Assembly (NCBI RefSeq): GCF_900129925.1
Contig: NZ_FQXI01000005.1
Span: 1-64,000, forward strand
Direction: 5' to 3'
DNA from: Anaerosphaera aminiphila DSM 21120
Lineage (GTDB): Bacteria; Bacillota; Clostridia; Tissierellales; Peptoniphilaceae
DNA length: 64,000 nucleotides
A program made the position numbers and the translations under genes. Every line of letters begins with the position of its first letter. The stretch's first letter is position 1. Below the pieces are notes generated by a model. It did no database searches, had not been told where the DNA came from, and saw nothing but the letters and a program-made list of their open reading frames with translations. Shown here piece by piece: positions 17,696 to 27,020 of this stretch.

Positions 17696-18851
17696 CTAAG
17701 TTAATATCATATATACTTTCAACTTTTCCATCTCTTATATAAACTCTTGGAAGTCTCATTGAAAAGTGACAAGAATAAGACGTAGCTATCTCTCCGGCTT
17801 TTTCTGCTATTTCCAAAATAGTGATTTCTTCATTGCCTTGTTTGCCAAGAACTACTACTTCATCTCCTATTTTACAGTTCATACCAGTTACATCAATCAT
17901 CATCTGATCCATACAAATTCTTCCTATTTGAGGACATCTATTGCCATTTACTAAGACATCTATTTTATTACTTAATTGTCTTAATAGTCCATCGGAATAT
18001 CCGAGGGGAATTGTGGCAACTTCTGTTGTCTTATCCGCTTCATAGGTTAAACCATAGCTTACTTTTTCACCTTTTTCAATTACTTTTAAATTAGTTATCC
18101 TCGCCTTAATTTCCCCAATATAATCAACACTAAAGCCTTCATACTTACTTTCTACTCCTTCAGTTGAACCATATTGAACTATTCCAGGCCTTACAGCATC
18201 TAAGCTGGATTCTTTATAATTTATAATACCCTGTGAATTGTTAATGTGCTTTAATCCAACATCAACGCCTCTTTTTTCAACTTCTTCTACAAATGTCTTA
18301 TAATTTGCAAATTGATTTTTTGTATATTCAATATCTGTGTCAGCAGCAGCAAAATGTGAAAAAGCTCCTTCAATTTTTACATTTTCAAGCTTGCTAATTT
18401 TTTCTACATCACTGTAACTTTTTTCTTTTAACTTAAATCCAATTCTATTCATTCCACTGTCAATAGCCAAGTGAATTCTGGCAACTTTATTTTTTGAATT
18501 GGCCATTTCATTTAACTTTAAAGCAGATTCTAAATCATATACAGCCATTACTATATTGTTGTCTATAGCATCTTCCATTAAAAAATCTGGTGTATGGCCA
18601 AGTACTAATATGTCTACATCATTAAAGTTTTTTCTTATTTTTAATGCTTCACTGTTTGTAGCTACTGCAAAATAATTTACTCCAGTTTTTCTCAATGTCT
18701 CTACTATTTTTGTAACTCCAAAGCTGTAAGCATTACTCTTTACAACAGAAATTATTTTTATATTATCATCTACAATATTTTTAATTTGGCTCATATTATT
18801 TTCAAGCTTATCTAAATTTACTTCCATCCATGCGGATCTGGTTAATTTCAT
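17691..18851 (-). CDS. alr: Alanine racemase
   Basis: A 386-residue PLP enzyme making D-alanine for peptidoglycan. The barrel domain has the PLP lysine K38 in 'SVVKSNAYSFG' and the active-site 'IDSGMNRIGFK' region; the C-terminal beta domain carries the second catalytic residue, Tyr in 'VSYGLTYEADK', and 'IGRICMDQMMIDVT'. 'HFSMRLPRVYI' ends the family signature. It follows ftsY by 13 bases, so it is probably the last gene of the plsX-ftsY unit. Confidence 0.97.
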   Translation of the reverse strand: MKLTRSAWMEVNLDKLENNMSQIKNIVDDNIKIISVVKSNAYSFGVTKIVETLRKTGVNYFAVATNSEALKIRKNFNDVDILVLGHTPDFLMEDAIDNNIVMAVYDLESALKLNEMANSKNKVARIHLAIDSGMNRIGFKLKEKSYSDVEKISKLENVKIEGAFSHFAAADTDIEYTKNQFANYKTFVEEVEKRGVDVGLKHINNSQGIINYKESSLDAVRPGIVQYGSTEGVESKYEGFSVDYIGEIKARITNLKVIEKGEKVSYGLTYEADKTTEVATIPLGYSDGLLRQLSNKIDVLVNGNRCPQIGRICMDQMMIDVTGMNCKIGDEVVVLGKQGNEEITILEIAEKAGEIATSYSCHFSMRLPRVYIRDGKVESIYDINLE

Positions 18852-18864
18852 TACTTACACACTC

Positions 18865-20184
18865 CTAGTCAAAAATTGCATCTATAAAAGAATCCATATT
18901 AAATTCTTGAAGATCATCTATTCCCTCTCCAACACCAACTAATTTTATAGGTATTTGTAATTCACTTTGAAGCGCAATAACAACTCCACCCTTAGCTGTG
19001 CCATCTAACTTTGTCAGTACAATTCCAGATAAATCGCTAACTTCTTTAAATGTCTTTGCTTGGTTCATGGCATTTTGTCCTGTTGTGGCATCTAGTACAA
19101 GTAGCGTCTCTCTATTTGCCTCAGGATATCCTCTGTCAATTATTCTATTTATTTTCTCTAATTCTTGCATTAAATTTGCCTTATTGTGAAGTCTACCAGC
19201 TGTATCACAAATTAACACATCACAATTCCTAGACTTTGCAGCTGATATTCCATCAAATATTACTGCAGCAGGGTCAGCTCCTTCAGTGTGCGCAATTACA
19301 TCAACTTCAGCTCTGTCGCCCCATGTTTTAAGCTGATCTATTGCAGCAGCTCTAAATGTATCACCTGCGGCAATTAAAACTTTCTTGCCCTTTGCCTTTA
19401 ATTTATTGGATAACTTTCCAATTGTAGTTGTCTTACCAACGCCATTTACTCCTACTACTAATATTACAGTAGGTTTTTCATCACATATTTTTGTGTCTAA
19501 GTCTTCATTCATAAGTTTTTTTACTTCTTTTTTTAGCAGAGGCTTAACCATTGCCGGATCATTAACTTTTTCATTTATTATTGTAGTTCTCAAATTATCT
19601 ATTAATTTCATTGTAGTTTGCATTCCAATATCAGCTGATACTAATATATCTTCTATATCTTCTAGCATTTCATCATCAATTTTTACATATGCACCTAAAA
19701 CTGTGTTAATTTTAACTCCCATTTCGTGTCTAGTCTTACTTAATCCTTGTTTTAGCTTTTGAAATATAGATACTTTTTCAGGTTCTTCTTGAACTATTTC
19801 TTCTTGTGCTATTTCTTCTTGTATTACTTCTTCTTGTATTACTTCTTCTTGCGCTATTTCCTCTTGTGCTACTTCTTCTTGTATTACTTCTTCTTGTGCT
19901 ATTTCTTCTTGTACTACTTCTTTTTGCGCTATTTCCTCTTGTGCTATTTCTTCTTGTACTGCTTCTTTTTGCGCTACTTCTTCTTGCGCTATTTCCTTTT
20001 GTGGTATTTCTTCTTGTATTACTTCTTCTTGCGCTATTTCTTCTTGTATTACTTCTTCTTGCGCTATTTCTTCTTGTATTACTTCTTCTTGAACTACTTC
20101 TTCTTGTGCTATTTCTTCTTGCGCTATTTCTTCTTGTATTTTATCTTCATTTTTTGAAAGCTTGTCTTTTATCCACTTAAACAT
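18865..20184 (-). CDS. ftsY: SRP receptor FtsY with a long pentapeptide-repeat N-terminus
   Basis: A 439-residue GTPase that receives SRP-ribosome complexes at the membrane. From about residue 140 it has the NG domain with 'GVNGVGKTTTIGKL', 'AGDTFRAAAIDQL', 'DTAGRLHNK' and 'TKLDGTAKGG'. Residues 16-135 are 24 tandem copies of a QEE-type pentapeptide (AQEEI, IQEEV, VQEEI and variants). FtsY often has an acidic A region that touches the membrane, but such regular tandem repeats are unusual. It follows smc by 9 bases and precedes alr. Confidence 0.95.
   Translation of the reverse strand: MFKWIKDKLSKNEDKIQEEIAQEEIAQEEVVQEEVIQEEIAQEEVIQEEIAQEEVIQEEIPQKEIAQEEVAQKEAVQEEIAQEEIAQKEVVQEEIAQEEVIQEEVAQEEIAQEEVIQEEVIQEEIAQEEIVQEEPEKVSIFQKLKQGLSKTRHEMGVKINTVLGAYVKIDDEMLEDIEDILVSADIGMQTTMKLIDNLRTTIINEKVNDPAMVKPLLKKEVKKLMNEDLDTKICDEKPTVILVVGVNGVGKTTTIGKLSNKLKAKGKKVLIAAGDTFRAAAIDQLKTWGDRAEVDVIAHTEGADPAAVIFDGISAAKSRNCDVLICDTAGRLHNKANLMQELEKINRIIDRGYPEANRETLLVLDATTGQNAMNQAKTFKEVSDLSGIVLTKLDGTAKGGVVIALQSELQIPIKLVGVGEGIDDLQEFNMDSFIDAIFD
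19780..20139. repeat. 15-bp tandem minisatellite, 24 units, inside ftsY
   Basis: Twenty-four in-frame 15-base units encode the QEE pentapeptide. Units differ at a few sites, grouped as alternating versions (I/V/A before Q; I/V after EE), with rarer variants such as PQKEI and AQKEA. The period is a multiple of three, so copy-number change keeps the frame. The array also leaves several other frames open, which explains long spurious ORFs here. Confidence 0.95.
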
Positions 20185-20193
20185 TTTTGCCTC

Positions 20194-23100
20194 CTAGTCT
20201 TTTAACTCAACGGATATTATCTTACTTACACCCTTTTCTTCCATAGTTACGCCATAGAGCACATTTGCAATTTCCATTGTCAACTTTCTATGAGTAATTA
20301 TTATAAACTGCATATCTTTCAATGTCATTAAATAATCTGCATATCGTTTAATATTTGCATCATCGAGTGCAGCATCTATTTCATCTAGTATACAAAAAGG
20401 TGCCGGTCTAACTTTTAATAGGGCAAATAACAAAGCTACTGCAGTAAGAGACCTTTCGCCTCCTGACAATAGTGATAGTGATTGAAATCTCTTGCCAGGA
20501 GGTTGAGCTTTTATTTCAATTCCACTGCTCAACTCGTCATCTCCGTCAATTTCAATTTCTGCTCTTCCACCATTAAATAGTATTCTAAAAATTTCATTAA
20601 AGTATTTAGATATTTTTATAAAAGATTCTTTAAACAATATTTTCATTTCACTGTCCAGTTTTTTTATAATAGATTGAATTTCTTCTTTTGAGTTTAATAA
20701 ATCCTCTTTTTGCTCTAAATTAAACTGCAATCTTTCACTAACAGACTTATATTCTTCTATTGAAAATATATTTACTTCTCCTAATTTTCTTATATTGTTT
20801 TTTAACTTTTCTATATTTTCTAACAGTAATTTATGAGATTTGTATTCAATTAAATTTTTAATGTCCTCTTCTTCAATTTCATACTCAATTTTCATTTTAT
20901 CTAAAATTGAAGTTATACTGTATTCAAATTTTTCTCTATCAGAATTTAATTTAGTAATTTTTCTTTCAATTTCAAAGAGATCATTTTGGTATTTAAAAGA
21001 AGATTCCAGTGATTTAGAATGCAATTCTTTTTTTTCATCCTTTAATAATTTTTCTTCTATTATCTTTCTAGACTTTTCACTTAAAAGTTCTTTCATCTCT
21101 TCTAAATCGTCTTTAATTTTTTTCTCTTCTGCCTCACGTATATCTACATCTAATGCAGAATTTTTATTTTGTACTAGAATATTTTCTATTTTAATATTGT
21201 CAGAACTATTATCAACTTCTAATCTTTTTATTTCTCCAGTTATATTTTCTATTTCATTTTGAATTTTTACTAACTTCAACTTTTCTTCATTTACTTTTTC
21301 TACTTTTGTATCTATTTCTTGTTTTATATTAGTTAAATTACTTTCTGCAGAAATGTTTACCTCACTCTTATTTGAAAGAACTTTCTCAATTTCAATTAAT
21401 TTTTCCCTATTGTCCTTTAGAATTTTCTCATCTTCTAATATAGAAATTTCTATTTCTTCTCTTTCAACATTGTATTTTTTCAAATATGAATCATTGTTAT
21501 CTTTTGAAACATTAATATTGTTATATGTGTTTTCTAAGCTCAATATTTCTGAAGACACTTTAAAAAGTTCTTCTCTTGATGAATTTAAGTTTGATTGTAA
21601 GTCTTCAAGTGATTTCATCTTACTTTCAAATACAGTTAGTGTTTCATTATATAAATTCTGTACATTTTTTACTTCTTCTTTTATTAAGTCAATTTCATTT
21701 TTTCTACTCAATATCTCAGTGCTGTGTTTTGAAATATTTCCCCCTGTTATAGAGCCTCCTATATTTAAACTATCTCCATTTAAAGTTACAATTCTATAGC
21801 TGTTTTTAGTCTTTTTAGAAAAGTCTAAAGCACTGTCAAAATCTGTTGCAACAACTATTCTTCCAAGTAGATTTTTAAACACATTTTCATACTTCTGGTC
21901 AAAACTAACTAAATCATAGGCAAATCCAAGTATTCCACTTTCTTTAAAAGATTCAAGTTTAATACTTGGAGCTTTTGAACTCATTCTATTAATTGGTAAA
22001 AAAGTAACTCTTCCAAGTTTTTCCCTATTTAAGAGTTTTATCATTTCTTTTGCATCTTGTTCACTTTCAATTATTATATTTTGAAGAGAACCTCCCAAGG
22101 CAACACTTATTGCCTTTTCATATTTTTCATCTACTTTAATATTGTCAGCTACAGGTCCCACTAAAGACTTTGAAAAGTTTTCTCTCTTCTTTGTGTAGTT
22201 CATAAAAGATTTAACACTTTTATTATAGCCTTCATAATTTTCTGAAAGATTTTTAAGTGCAATATACCTTGCATTTTCTCTTTCAAATTTAGTTTTATAT
22301 TCCAGTAGATTTTTTTCTAAAGAATTTACTTCTGCTTCCAGCGAATTTATATCACTGTTTAGCGTTTCTTTTTTACTCTCTAAAGCTGTGCTTTCTGAAC
22401 TTAATTTAGATTTTTTTAATAAAATTTCTTTTAAATTATTTTCAATTTCTAAATTATTGTCATTTAGTGTCTTTAAATTTTTATTTAAATTTTCAAGTCT
22501 GGACTTTTTTTCCTCCATTAGAGAATTGCTTATAGAAATTTTTGAGTCAATTTCAGATTTTTCCCTGTGAAGTTCTATTAACTCAGCATTGTCCTGTTCT
22601 AAACTTTTTTCAACTTCACTTCGTCTTTCCAAGCTTATATTTAAATCTCTCTGCAATAACTCAATACTGTTAAGTATTTCACTTTCATTGTCCACACTTA
22701 CTTTTAAATTTTCTTGCAGCTCTATTTTAGACTTTTCTCTATTGTCTATATTTATATTTAATTCGCTTAAAGTATTTTTGTTTTGTTCTAAAGTGTTTTT
22801 TGTAAATTCCTTCTTTTCACTTATTAAACTAAGCTGTGAAATTAAACGCTCATAGTTCCTGTTGTCTTCCACTTCAAGTTTTTGAAATTCTTCTATCTTA
22901 GATTCTAGTTCTCCTATTTCACTTTCTAGTGAAATTTTTTCCTTATTTACAGCTTCCAGAGATTCTTTCAACTCTATCTCTTGTAAATTAAGAGTGTTTT
23001 CTTTTTCATCTAATTTATCTTTACTTTGTTTATACTTGTCAATTTCAGTAAAGGCATTTGTAATTTCTAAGGTTTTTAATTCATTAAATAATTCTTTATA

Positions 23101-23742
23101 CTTAATTGCATTTTCTGATTCAACTTTTAAGATTTCTTCTCTCTGTTTTATTTCTGAAATTATGTCATTTAACCTTACTATATTGTCTTCTGTTCTCTTA
23201 AGTTTATTTTCAGTCTCCAATTTTCTCATTTTATATTTTGAAATCCCTGCTGCTTCTTCAAAAACTGCTCTACGCTGTTCCGGTCTATTACTTAAAATAC
23301 TTTCGATTTTACCTTGACCTATTAGAGAGTATCCATCTTTTCCTATTCCCGTATCCATAAATAGTTCTTTTATGTCTTTTAATCTACATTTGACATTGTT
23401 AATTAAAAATTCACTTTCTAAAGACCTATACATTCTACGAGTTACAGAAATTTCATTATACTCAAGAGGAAGAGTTCTATCTGTATTGTCAAAGACTATA
23501 CTGACTTCGGCAAAGCCAAGAGGTCTTTTACTATCTGTTCCTGAGAATATTACATCCTCCATTTTAGATCCTCTTAAACTCTTAACGCTAGTTTCTCCCA
23601 GTACCCACATAATAGCATCAGATATATTACTCTTTCCACTTCCATTAGGACCTACAATGCCTGTAATTTTATTGTTAAATTCAATTTTAGTTTTTTGAGC
23701 AAAGGATTTAAACCCTTGTATGTAAAGTGTTTTTAAGTACAT
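20194..23742 (-). CDS. smc: Chromosome segregation protein SMC
   Basis: A 1182-residue SMC ATPase that with ScpAB loads on DNA and organises and separates chromosomes. The head has Walker A 'GPNGSGKSN' (31-39) and, near residue 1085, signature 'LSGGERSLTAVA' and Walker B 'FCILDEIDAALDD'. Two long coiled coils flank a hinge at roughly 510-660 ('GPVADNIKVDEKYEKAI', 'GGSITGGN'). Its start overlaps the upstream radical-SAM gene by 10 bases. The order rnc-(radical SAM)-smc-ftsY matches Clostridia. Confidence 0.97.
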   Translation of the reverse strand: MYLKTLYIQGFKSFAQKTKIEFNNKITGIVGPNGSGKSNISDAIMWVLGETSVKSLRGSKMEDVIFSGTDSKRPLGFAEVSIVFDNTDRTLPLEYNEISVTRRMYRSLESEFLINNVKCRLKDIKELFMDTGIGKDGYSLIGQGKIESILSNRPEQRRAVFEEAAGISKYKMRKLETENKLKRTEDNIVRLNDIISEIKQREEILKVESENAIKYKELFNELKTLEITNAFTEIDKYKQSKDKLDEKENTLNLQEIELKESLEAVNKEKISLESEIGELESKIEEFQKLEVEDNRNYERLISQLSLISEKKEFTKNTLEQNKNTLSELNINIDNREKSKIELQENLKVSVDNESEILNSIELLQRDLNISLERRSEVEKSLEQDNAELIELHREKSEIDSKISISNSLMEEKKSRLENLNKNLKTLNDNNLEIENNLKEILLKKSKLSSESTALESKKETLNSDINSLEAEVNSLEKNLLEYKTKFERENARYIALKNLSENYEGYNKSVKSFMNYTKKRENFSKSLVGPVADNIKVDEKYEKAISVALGGSLQNIIIESEQDAKEMIKLLNREKLGRVTFLPINRMSSKAPSIKLESFKESGILGFAYDLVSFDQKYENVFKNLLGRIVVATDFDSALDFSKKTKNSYRIVTLNGDSLNIGGSITGGNISKHSTEILSRKNEIDLIKEEVKNVQNLYNETLTVFESKMKSLEDLQSNLNSSREELFKVSSEILSLENTYNNINVSKDNNDSYLKKYNVEREEIEISILEDEKILKDNREKLIEIEKVLSNKSEVNISAESNLTNIKQEIDTKVEKVNEEKLKLVKIQNEIENITGEIKRLEVDNSSDNIKIENILVQNKNSALDVDIREAEEKKIKDDLEEMKELLSEKSRKIIEEKLLKDEKKELHSKSLESSFKYQNDLFEIERKITKLNSDREKFEYSITSILDKMKIEYEIEEEDIKNLIEYKSHKLLLENIEKLKNNIRKLGEVNIFSIEEYKSVSERLQFNLEQKEDLLNSKEEIQSIIKKLDSEMKILFKESFIKISKYFNEIFRILFNGGRAEIEIDGDDELSSGIEIKAQPPGKRFQSLSLLSGGERSLTAVALLFALLKVRPAPFCILDEIDAALDDANIKRYADYLMTLKDMQFIIITHRKLTMEIANVLYGVTMEEKGVSKIISVELKD

Positions 23743-24803
23743 TTTTTCTCCAATGTTAAATAATCTAATATTTTTATATTTTTTCTTACATTATTATAGC
23801 TTAATACTAATTCACTATTCGGCACAACATCTCTTTGTAATTTATATTTTTTTAACTTCAACAACTCTATAATCTTAGCTTTAATAATTCCCTTTTGACC
23901 TGATAAATTTGAAATATTTTTTCCAGAGGCAAATATAGTAAGTTCACCGCTGTTTATTTCAATATTTGAAAAGTAGTTTTTTATTACCTCAAAAAGTATT
24001 TCTCCCTCTACAAGTTGTCTTATTGAGGGATGAAAAGGGCCTGCAACTACATCTTTATTTAATTGAATGTTTTCAGTGGGTTGCAATCCAATTCTTATTA
24101 CATTTACATTGTTAATCATATAGAGTTTTAATATTTCCTTACTCATATAAACCGCCTCTTCCAGAGATAGCGCTTCATAATTTCCACTTTCTAAATCTTT
24201 TAGCAACTGAGTGTCTTTAATAACTAAAGTAGGGTAAATTCTCACAATATCAGGTGCAATTTTTATAAATTCCTCTGCCGTAAATAAAGACTTCTCCAAT
24301 GTGTCTCCCGGTAGCCCAAGCATTTGTTGTAGTCCCAATTTAAATCCATAGTCCTTTATCATTTCCGAAGACTTATAGACACATTTATCATCATGGCCTC
24401 TATTGGACCTAAGCAAAACATCTCTATCTAAGCTTTGAACTCCAAGTTCTATAATATCTACTAAATAGTAATTTAAAGTATTTAATATTTCCTCGTCTAT
24501 GCAGTCAGGTCTAGTTGAAATTCTTATTTCGCCTACTATTTTTTTCTCTTTATATTCTTTTGCAACTGATAGCAAACTCTTCTGAATATTTAAATCTATG
24601 GCTGTAAAACTTCCTCCATAAAATGCAATTTCAATATTTTTTTTGTTTTTAAAATAATTTAAATACTCTTCTACAGTATTTCTTACATCTTCACTGGTGA
24701 CATTTGTAGAGGCTGCAGTAATTTTATTTTGATTACAAAATACACAGTCGTTAGGACATCCCAGGTGCGGAACGAAAATTGGAATAATATTTTTTTTAGA
24801 CAT
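23733..24803 (-). CDS. Elp3-like radical SAM protein
   Basis: A 356-residue radical-SAM protein with the cluster motif C-P-N-D-C-V-F-C in 'HLGCPNDCVFCNQNKI', 'FYGGSFTAID' and 'GLQQMLGLPGDT'. It resembles the radical-SAM half of Elp3/COG1243 but has no acetyltransferase domain. In Clostridia it is commonly found between rnc and smc; its reaction is not established, though related enzymes act on tRNA. The start overlaps rnc by 8 bases and its stop overlaps smc by 10, so it is tightly coupled to both. Confidence 0.88.
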   Translation of the reverse strand: MSKKNIIPIFVPHLGCPNDCVFCNQNKITAASTNVTSEDVRNTVEEYLNYFKNKKNIEIAFYGGSFTAIDLNIQKSLLSVAKEYKEKKIVGEIRISTRPDCIDEEILNTLNYYLVDIIELGVQSLDRDVLLRSNRGHDDKCVYKSSEMIKDYGFKLGLQQMLGLPGDTLEKSLFTAEEFIKIAPDIVRIYPTLVIKDTQLLKDLESGNYEALSLEEAVYMSKEILKLYMINNVNVIRIGLQPTENIQLNKDVVAGPFHPSIRQLVEGEILFEVIKNYFSNIEINSGELTIFASGKNISNLSGQKGIIKAKIIELLKLKKYKLQRDVVPNSELVLSYNNVRKNIKILDYLTLEKKCT

Positions 24804-25497
24804 TTACTTCACCTAAAACTATAAGAGCATCTTTTGCCGCCATTTGTTCAGACGTTTTTTTAGTGCTGCCCTTACCCCTTCCTAAAACTTCTCCATCTAC
24901 TAAAACTTTTGAATAAAAGGTCTTTCCGTTGTCTGGACCCTTTTCATCATACAGTATATATTCTATGCTGTAATTATTATTTTTCTGAAAAATTTCTTGT
25001 AATTTGGATTTATAATCTTTTATTAATTTTTGTCTTCCAACTTCTAATAGTTTACTGTTAAAAATATCAAGTACTACTCTCTTTGTATCTTCATATCCTG
25101 AGTCTAAAAAAATTGCGCCAATTATAGCCTCCAGACAATCTGCTAAAATAGACTTTTTGTTTTTTCCACCTAACTTTTTCTCTCCCCTTCCAAACTTCAT
25201 ATAATCTCCAATTGAAAGTTTTAGTCCAACTTCATAAAGGCTCTCTTCGTCAACTACTAAAGCTCTGTACTTAGAAAGAGTCCCCTCAGATGTGTCGCCA
25301 TACTTTAAGAAAAAATACTCTCCAATTATCAAATCTAAGACGGCATCGCCTAAGAATTCAAGTCTTTCATTGCTGATGCCGTCTTTTAAATTGTGTTCAT
25401 TTACATATGAAGAATGTGTAAGGGCTGTATTTAAAATATTTATATCTTTAAAGTTATATTTTAAATCTAAAAGTAATTTTGAAATGTCATATTTCAT
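24796..25497 (-). CDS. rnc: Ribonuclease III
   Basis: A 233-residue double-strand-specific endoribonuclease that processes rRNA precursors and structured mRNAs. The catalytic signature 'NERLEFLGDAVLDLIIG' and second metal site 'ADCLEAIIGAIFLDSG' are intact; the C-terminal dsRNA-binding domain (about 160-228) ends 'KKTSEQMAAKDALIVLG'. It lies six bases after acpP in the plsX-acpP-rnc-smc-ftsY order typical of Firmicutes. Confidence 0.97.
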   Translation of the reverse strand: MKYDISKLLLDLKYNFKDINILNTALTHSSYVNEHNLKDGISNERLEFLGDAVLDLIIGEYFFLKYGDTSEGTLSKYRALVVDEESLYEVGLKLSIGDYMKFGRGEKKLGGKNKKSILADCLEAIIGAIFLDSGYEDTKRVVLDIFNSKLLEVGRQKLIKDYKSKLQEIFQKNNNYSIEYILYDEKGPDNGKTFYSKVLVDGEVLGRGKGSTKKTSEQMAAKDALIVLGEVNV

Positions 25498-25503
25498 ATT
25501 ATC

Positions 25504-25728
25504 CTACTCAATTTCTTCTATATATTCTATTACATCCCCTATTGTAGACATTTTTTCAATATCGTCATCATTAATTTCAATTCCCAACTCATCTTCAATA
25601 GTCATAACAAACTCTACTATATCAATTGAATCTGCATTTAAGTCATCGATAAATGACATATCATCATCTAGTTCTTTTACTTCTTTATTAAATTGAGTTG
25701 CTATTAGTTCTAAAATTTTATCTCTCAT
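25504..25728 (-). CDS. acpP: Acyl carrier protein
   Basis: A 74-residue acidic four-helix carrier. The phosphopantetheine serine is Ser34 in 'DLNADSIDIVEF' (DSI in place of the usual DSL). It carries acyl chains for fatty-acid and phospholipid synthesis. The start overlaps the 3' end of plsX by 11 bases, coupling carrier and acyltransferase production. Confidence 0.96.
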   Translation of the reverse strand: MRDKILELIATQFNKEVKELDDDMSFIDDLNADSIDIVEFVMTIEDELGIEINDDDIEKMSTIGDVIEYIEEIE

Positions 25729-26716
25729 TGAAATCTCCCTTAAATACTTTTTCTATTTTATCTACTATTTCATTTTCTACAGCATCAATTGCCACTTTAA
25801 CAGCATTTTTAATGGCCTTTGAATCAGCATTGCCATGAGCCTTAACAACAACTCTGTTAAGTCCCAAAAGTAAAGCTCCACCAACTTCACTGGCATCAAG
25901 TTTTTTTGATGCAATATTAAATATTTTGCCTATTTCCACTTGGCTTTGTTCGCTTAATTCAATTTGTTTTACAACTTCACTAAAGGACTTTAATACAAAC
26001 TTTGAAACTCCCTCTGTGTTCTTTAATAAAACATTCCCAACAAATCCATCACATATTGCTAAGTCACAGCCACTTAAAGTAATGTCGCGTGCTTCTATAT
26101 TTCCAATAAAGTTTAAGTTGGACTCTTCTAACAAATCATAAGTTTCTTTTGTCAGAGCATTTCCCTTTCCCTTTTCCGAACCAATATTCAAAAGGCCCAC
26201 TGTTGGATTTTTTATTTTAAAAATTTCTTCTAAGTAAACTCTTCCCATTTTTGCAAATTGTAATAACATTTCCGCACTGCAATCTACATTCGCTCCAGAG
26301 TCTATAATCATAGTCTTTCCATTTAAATTTGGAAGTGACGTAGGAAGTACTGCTCTTTTTATATTGTCAATTCTGCCTACTATAAAAAGCCCTCCTGCCA
26401 GTAGAGCTCCTGTACTACCAGCTGATATAAACGCATCATACTCTTTTGACTTAAGTAAGTTAAGTCCGATTACAGTAGAAGAGTTTTTCTTTCTTCTCAA
26501 TGCAAAAGCCGGCTCCTCATCATTTTCAATTTTTTCTTGTGCATCTATAATTTCAAATTTTTCTTTAACTTCAAATTTTTCAATAGTTTTTTCTATTTCT
26601 TCAGCTTTTCCTACAAATGCTATTTCAATATTAAATTCTCCTCTTGCTTCAAGAGCTCCTTTAATAATTTCTATAGGCGCATTGTCTCCACCAGATGTAT
26701 CAAATAATACCTTCAT
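25718..26716 (-). CDS. plsX: Phosphate acyltransferase PlsX
   Basis: A 332-residue peripheral-membrane enzyme that turns acyl-ACP into acyl phosphate, the first step of phospholipid synthesis with PlsY. Conserved features include 'FDTSGGDNAPIEIIKGA', 'SAGSTGALLAGG', 'GANVDCSAEMLLQFA', 'LLNIGSEKGKGN' and 'CDGFVGNVLLK'. It is the first gene of a unit with acpP, rnc, smc and ftsY, with a clear promoter about 26-54 bases upstream of the start. No fapR is adjacent. Confidence 0.96.
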   Translation of the reverse strand: MKVLFDTSGGDNAPIEIIKGALEARGEFNIEIAFVGKAEEIEKTIEKFEVKEKFEIIDAQEKIENDEEPAFALRRKKNSSTVIGLNLLKSKEYDAFISAGSTGALLAGGLFIVGRIDNIKRAVLPTSLPNLNGKTMIIDSGANVDCSAEMLLQFAKMGRVYLEEIFKIKNPTVGLLNIGSEKGKGNALTKETYDLLEESNLNFIGNIEARDITLSGCDLAICDGFVGNVLLKNTEGVSKFVLKSFSEVVKQIELSEQSQVEIGKIFNIASKKLDASEVGGALLLGLNRVVVKAHGNADSKAIKNAVKVAIDAVENEIVDKIEKVFKGDFNER

Positions 26717-26741
26717 AAGATGCCTCCTTTATCTTTAAATT

Positions 26742-26770
26742 AATATATAGTAAATCATTAGAAAAATCAA
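26742..26770 (-). promoter_or_regulatory. Putative plsX operon promoter
   Basis: TTGATT (26765-26770), 17 bases, TATATT (26742-26747). An imperfect inverted repeat, TTTACT and AGTAAA nine bases apart, lies upstream at about 26778-26798 and could be an operator; no known lipid-regulator consensus was recognised. Confidence 0.6.
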
Positions 26771-26844
26771 TAAATAATTGCATTTACTATTTTAATAAGT
26801 AAAACACTACTGTTAGGGAGTAATATCCTCTTTAAGAAACAGCA

Positions 26845-26884
26845 TAAAAAAAGTAGTTAAGATTTAATCTCAACTACTTTTTAT
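26845..26884 (-). terminator. Intrinsic terminator after tRNA-His
   Basis: A 10-13-bp stem with one G-U pair (26852-26864 with 26866-26878) and T-runs on both sides, so it can act in either direction. It lies about 10 bases past the tRNA 3' end. Confidence 0.85.
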
Positions 26885-26892
26885 TGATTTTA

Positions 26893-26970
26893 TGGGGTGG
26901 ATAGTGGGATTCGAACCCACGACCTCAAGAGCCACAATCTTGCGCCCTAACCAACTAGGCCATACCCACC
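26893..26970 (-). tRNA. tRNA-His (anticodon GTG)
   Basis: A complete cloverleaf on the minus strand: acceptor GTGGGTA with TATCCAC, D arm with AGTTGGTTA, anticodon stem CAAGA/TCTTG around loop TTGTGGC (anticodon GTG), T arm GTGGG-TTCGAAT-CCCAC, encoded CCA. An extra G precedes position 1 and pairs with discriminator C73, the identity feature specific to histidine tRNA. It is alone, with its own promoter and terminator. Confidence 0.97.
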
Positions 26971-26991
26971 ATATAATCAATGTCTTTTAAA

Positions 26992-27020
26992 ATAATAACA
27001 AATATAATACTAAAAGTCAA
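26992..27020 (-). promoter_or_regulatory. Putative tRNA-His promoter
   Basis: TTGACT (27015-27020), 17 bases, TATTAT (26992-26997), starting transcription about 15 bases before the tRNA. The -35 overlaps the stop codon of the upstream gene. Confidence 0.7.

Noticed and set aside
19759-20180. Two long plus-strand frames rich in F, L and Y, resembling membrane proteins
   Set aside because: They are shadows of the ftsY 15-base repeat, which keeps several frames open; no start signals.
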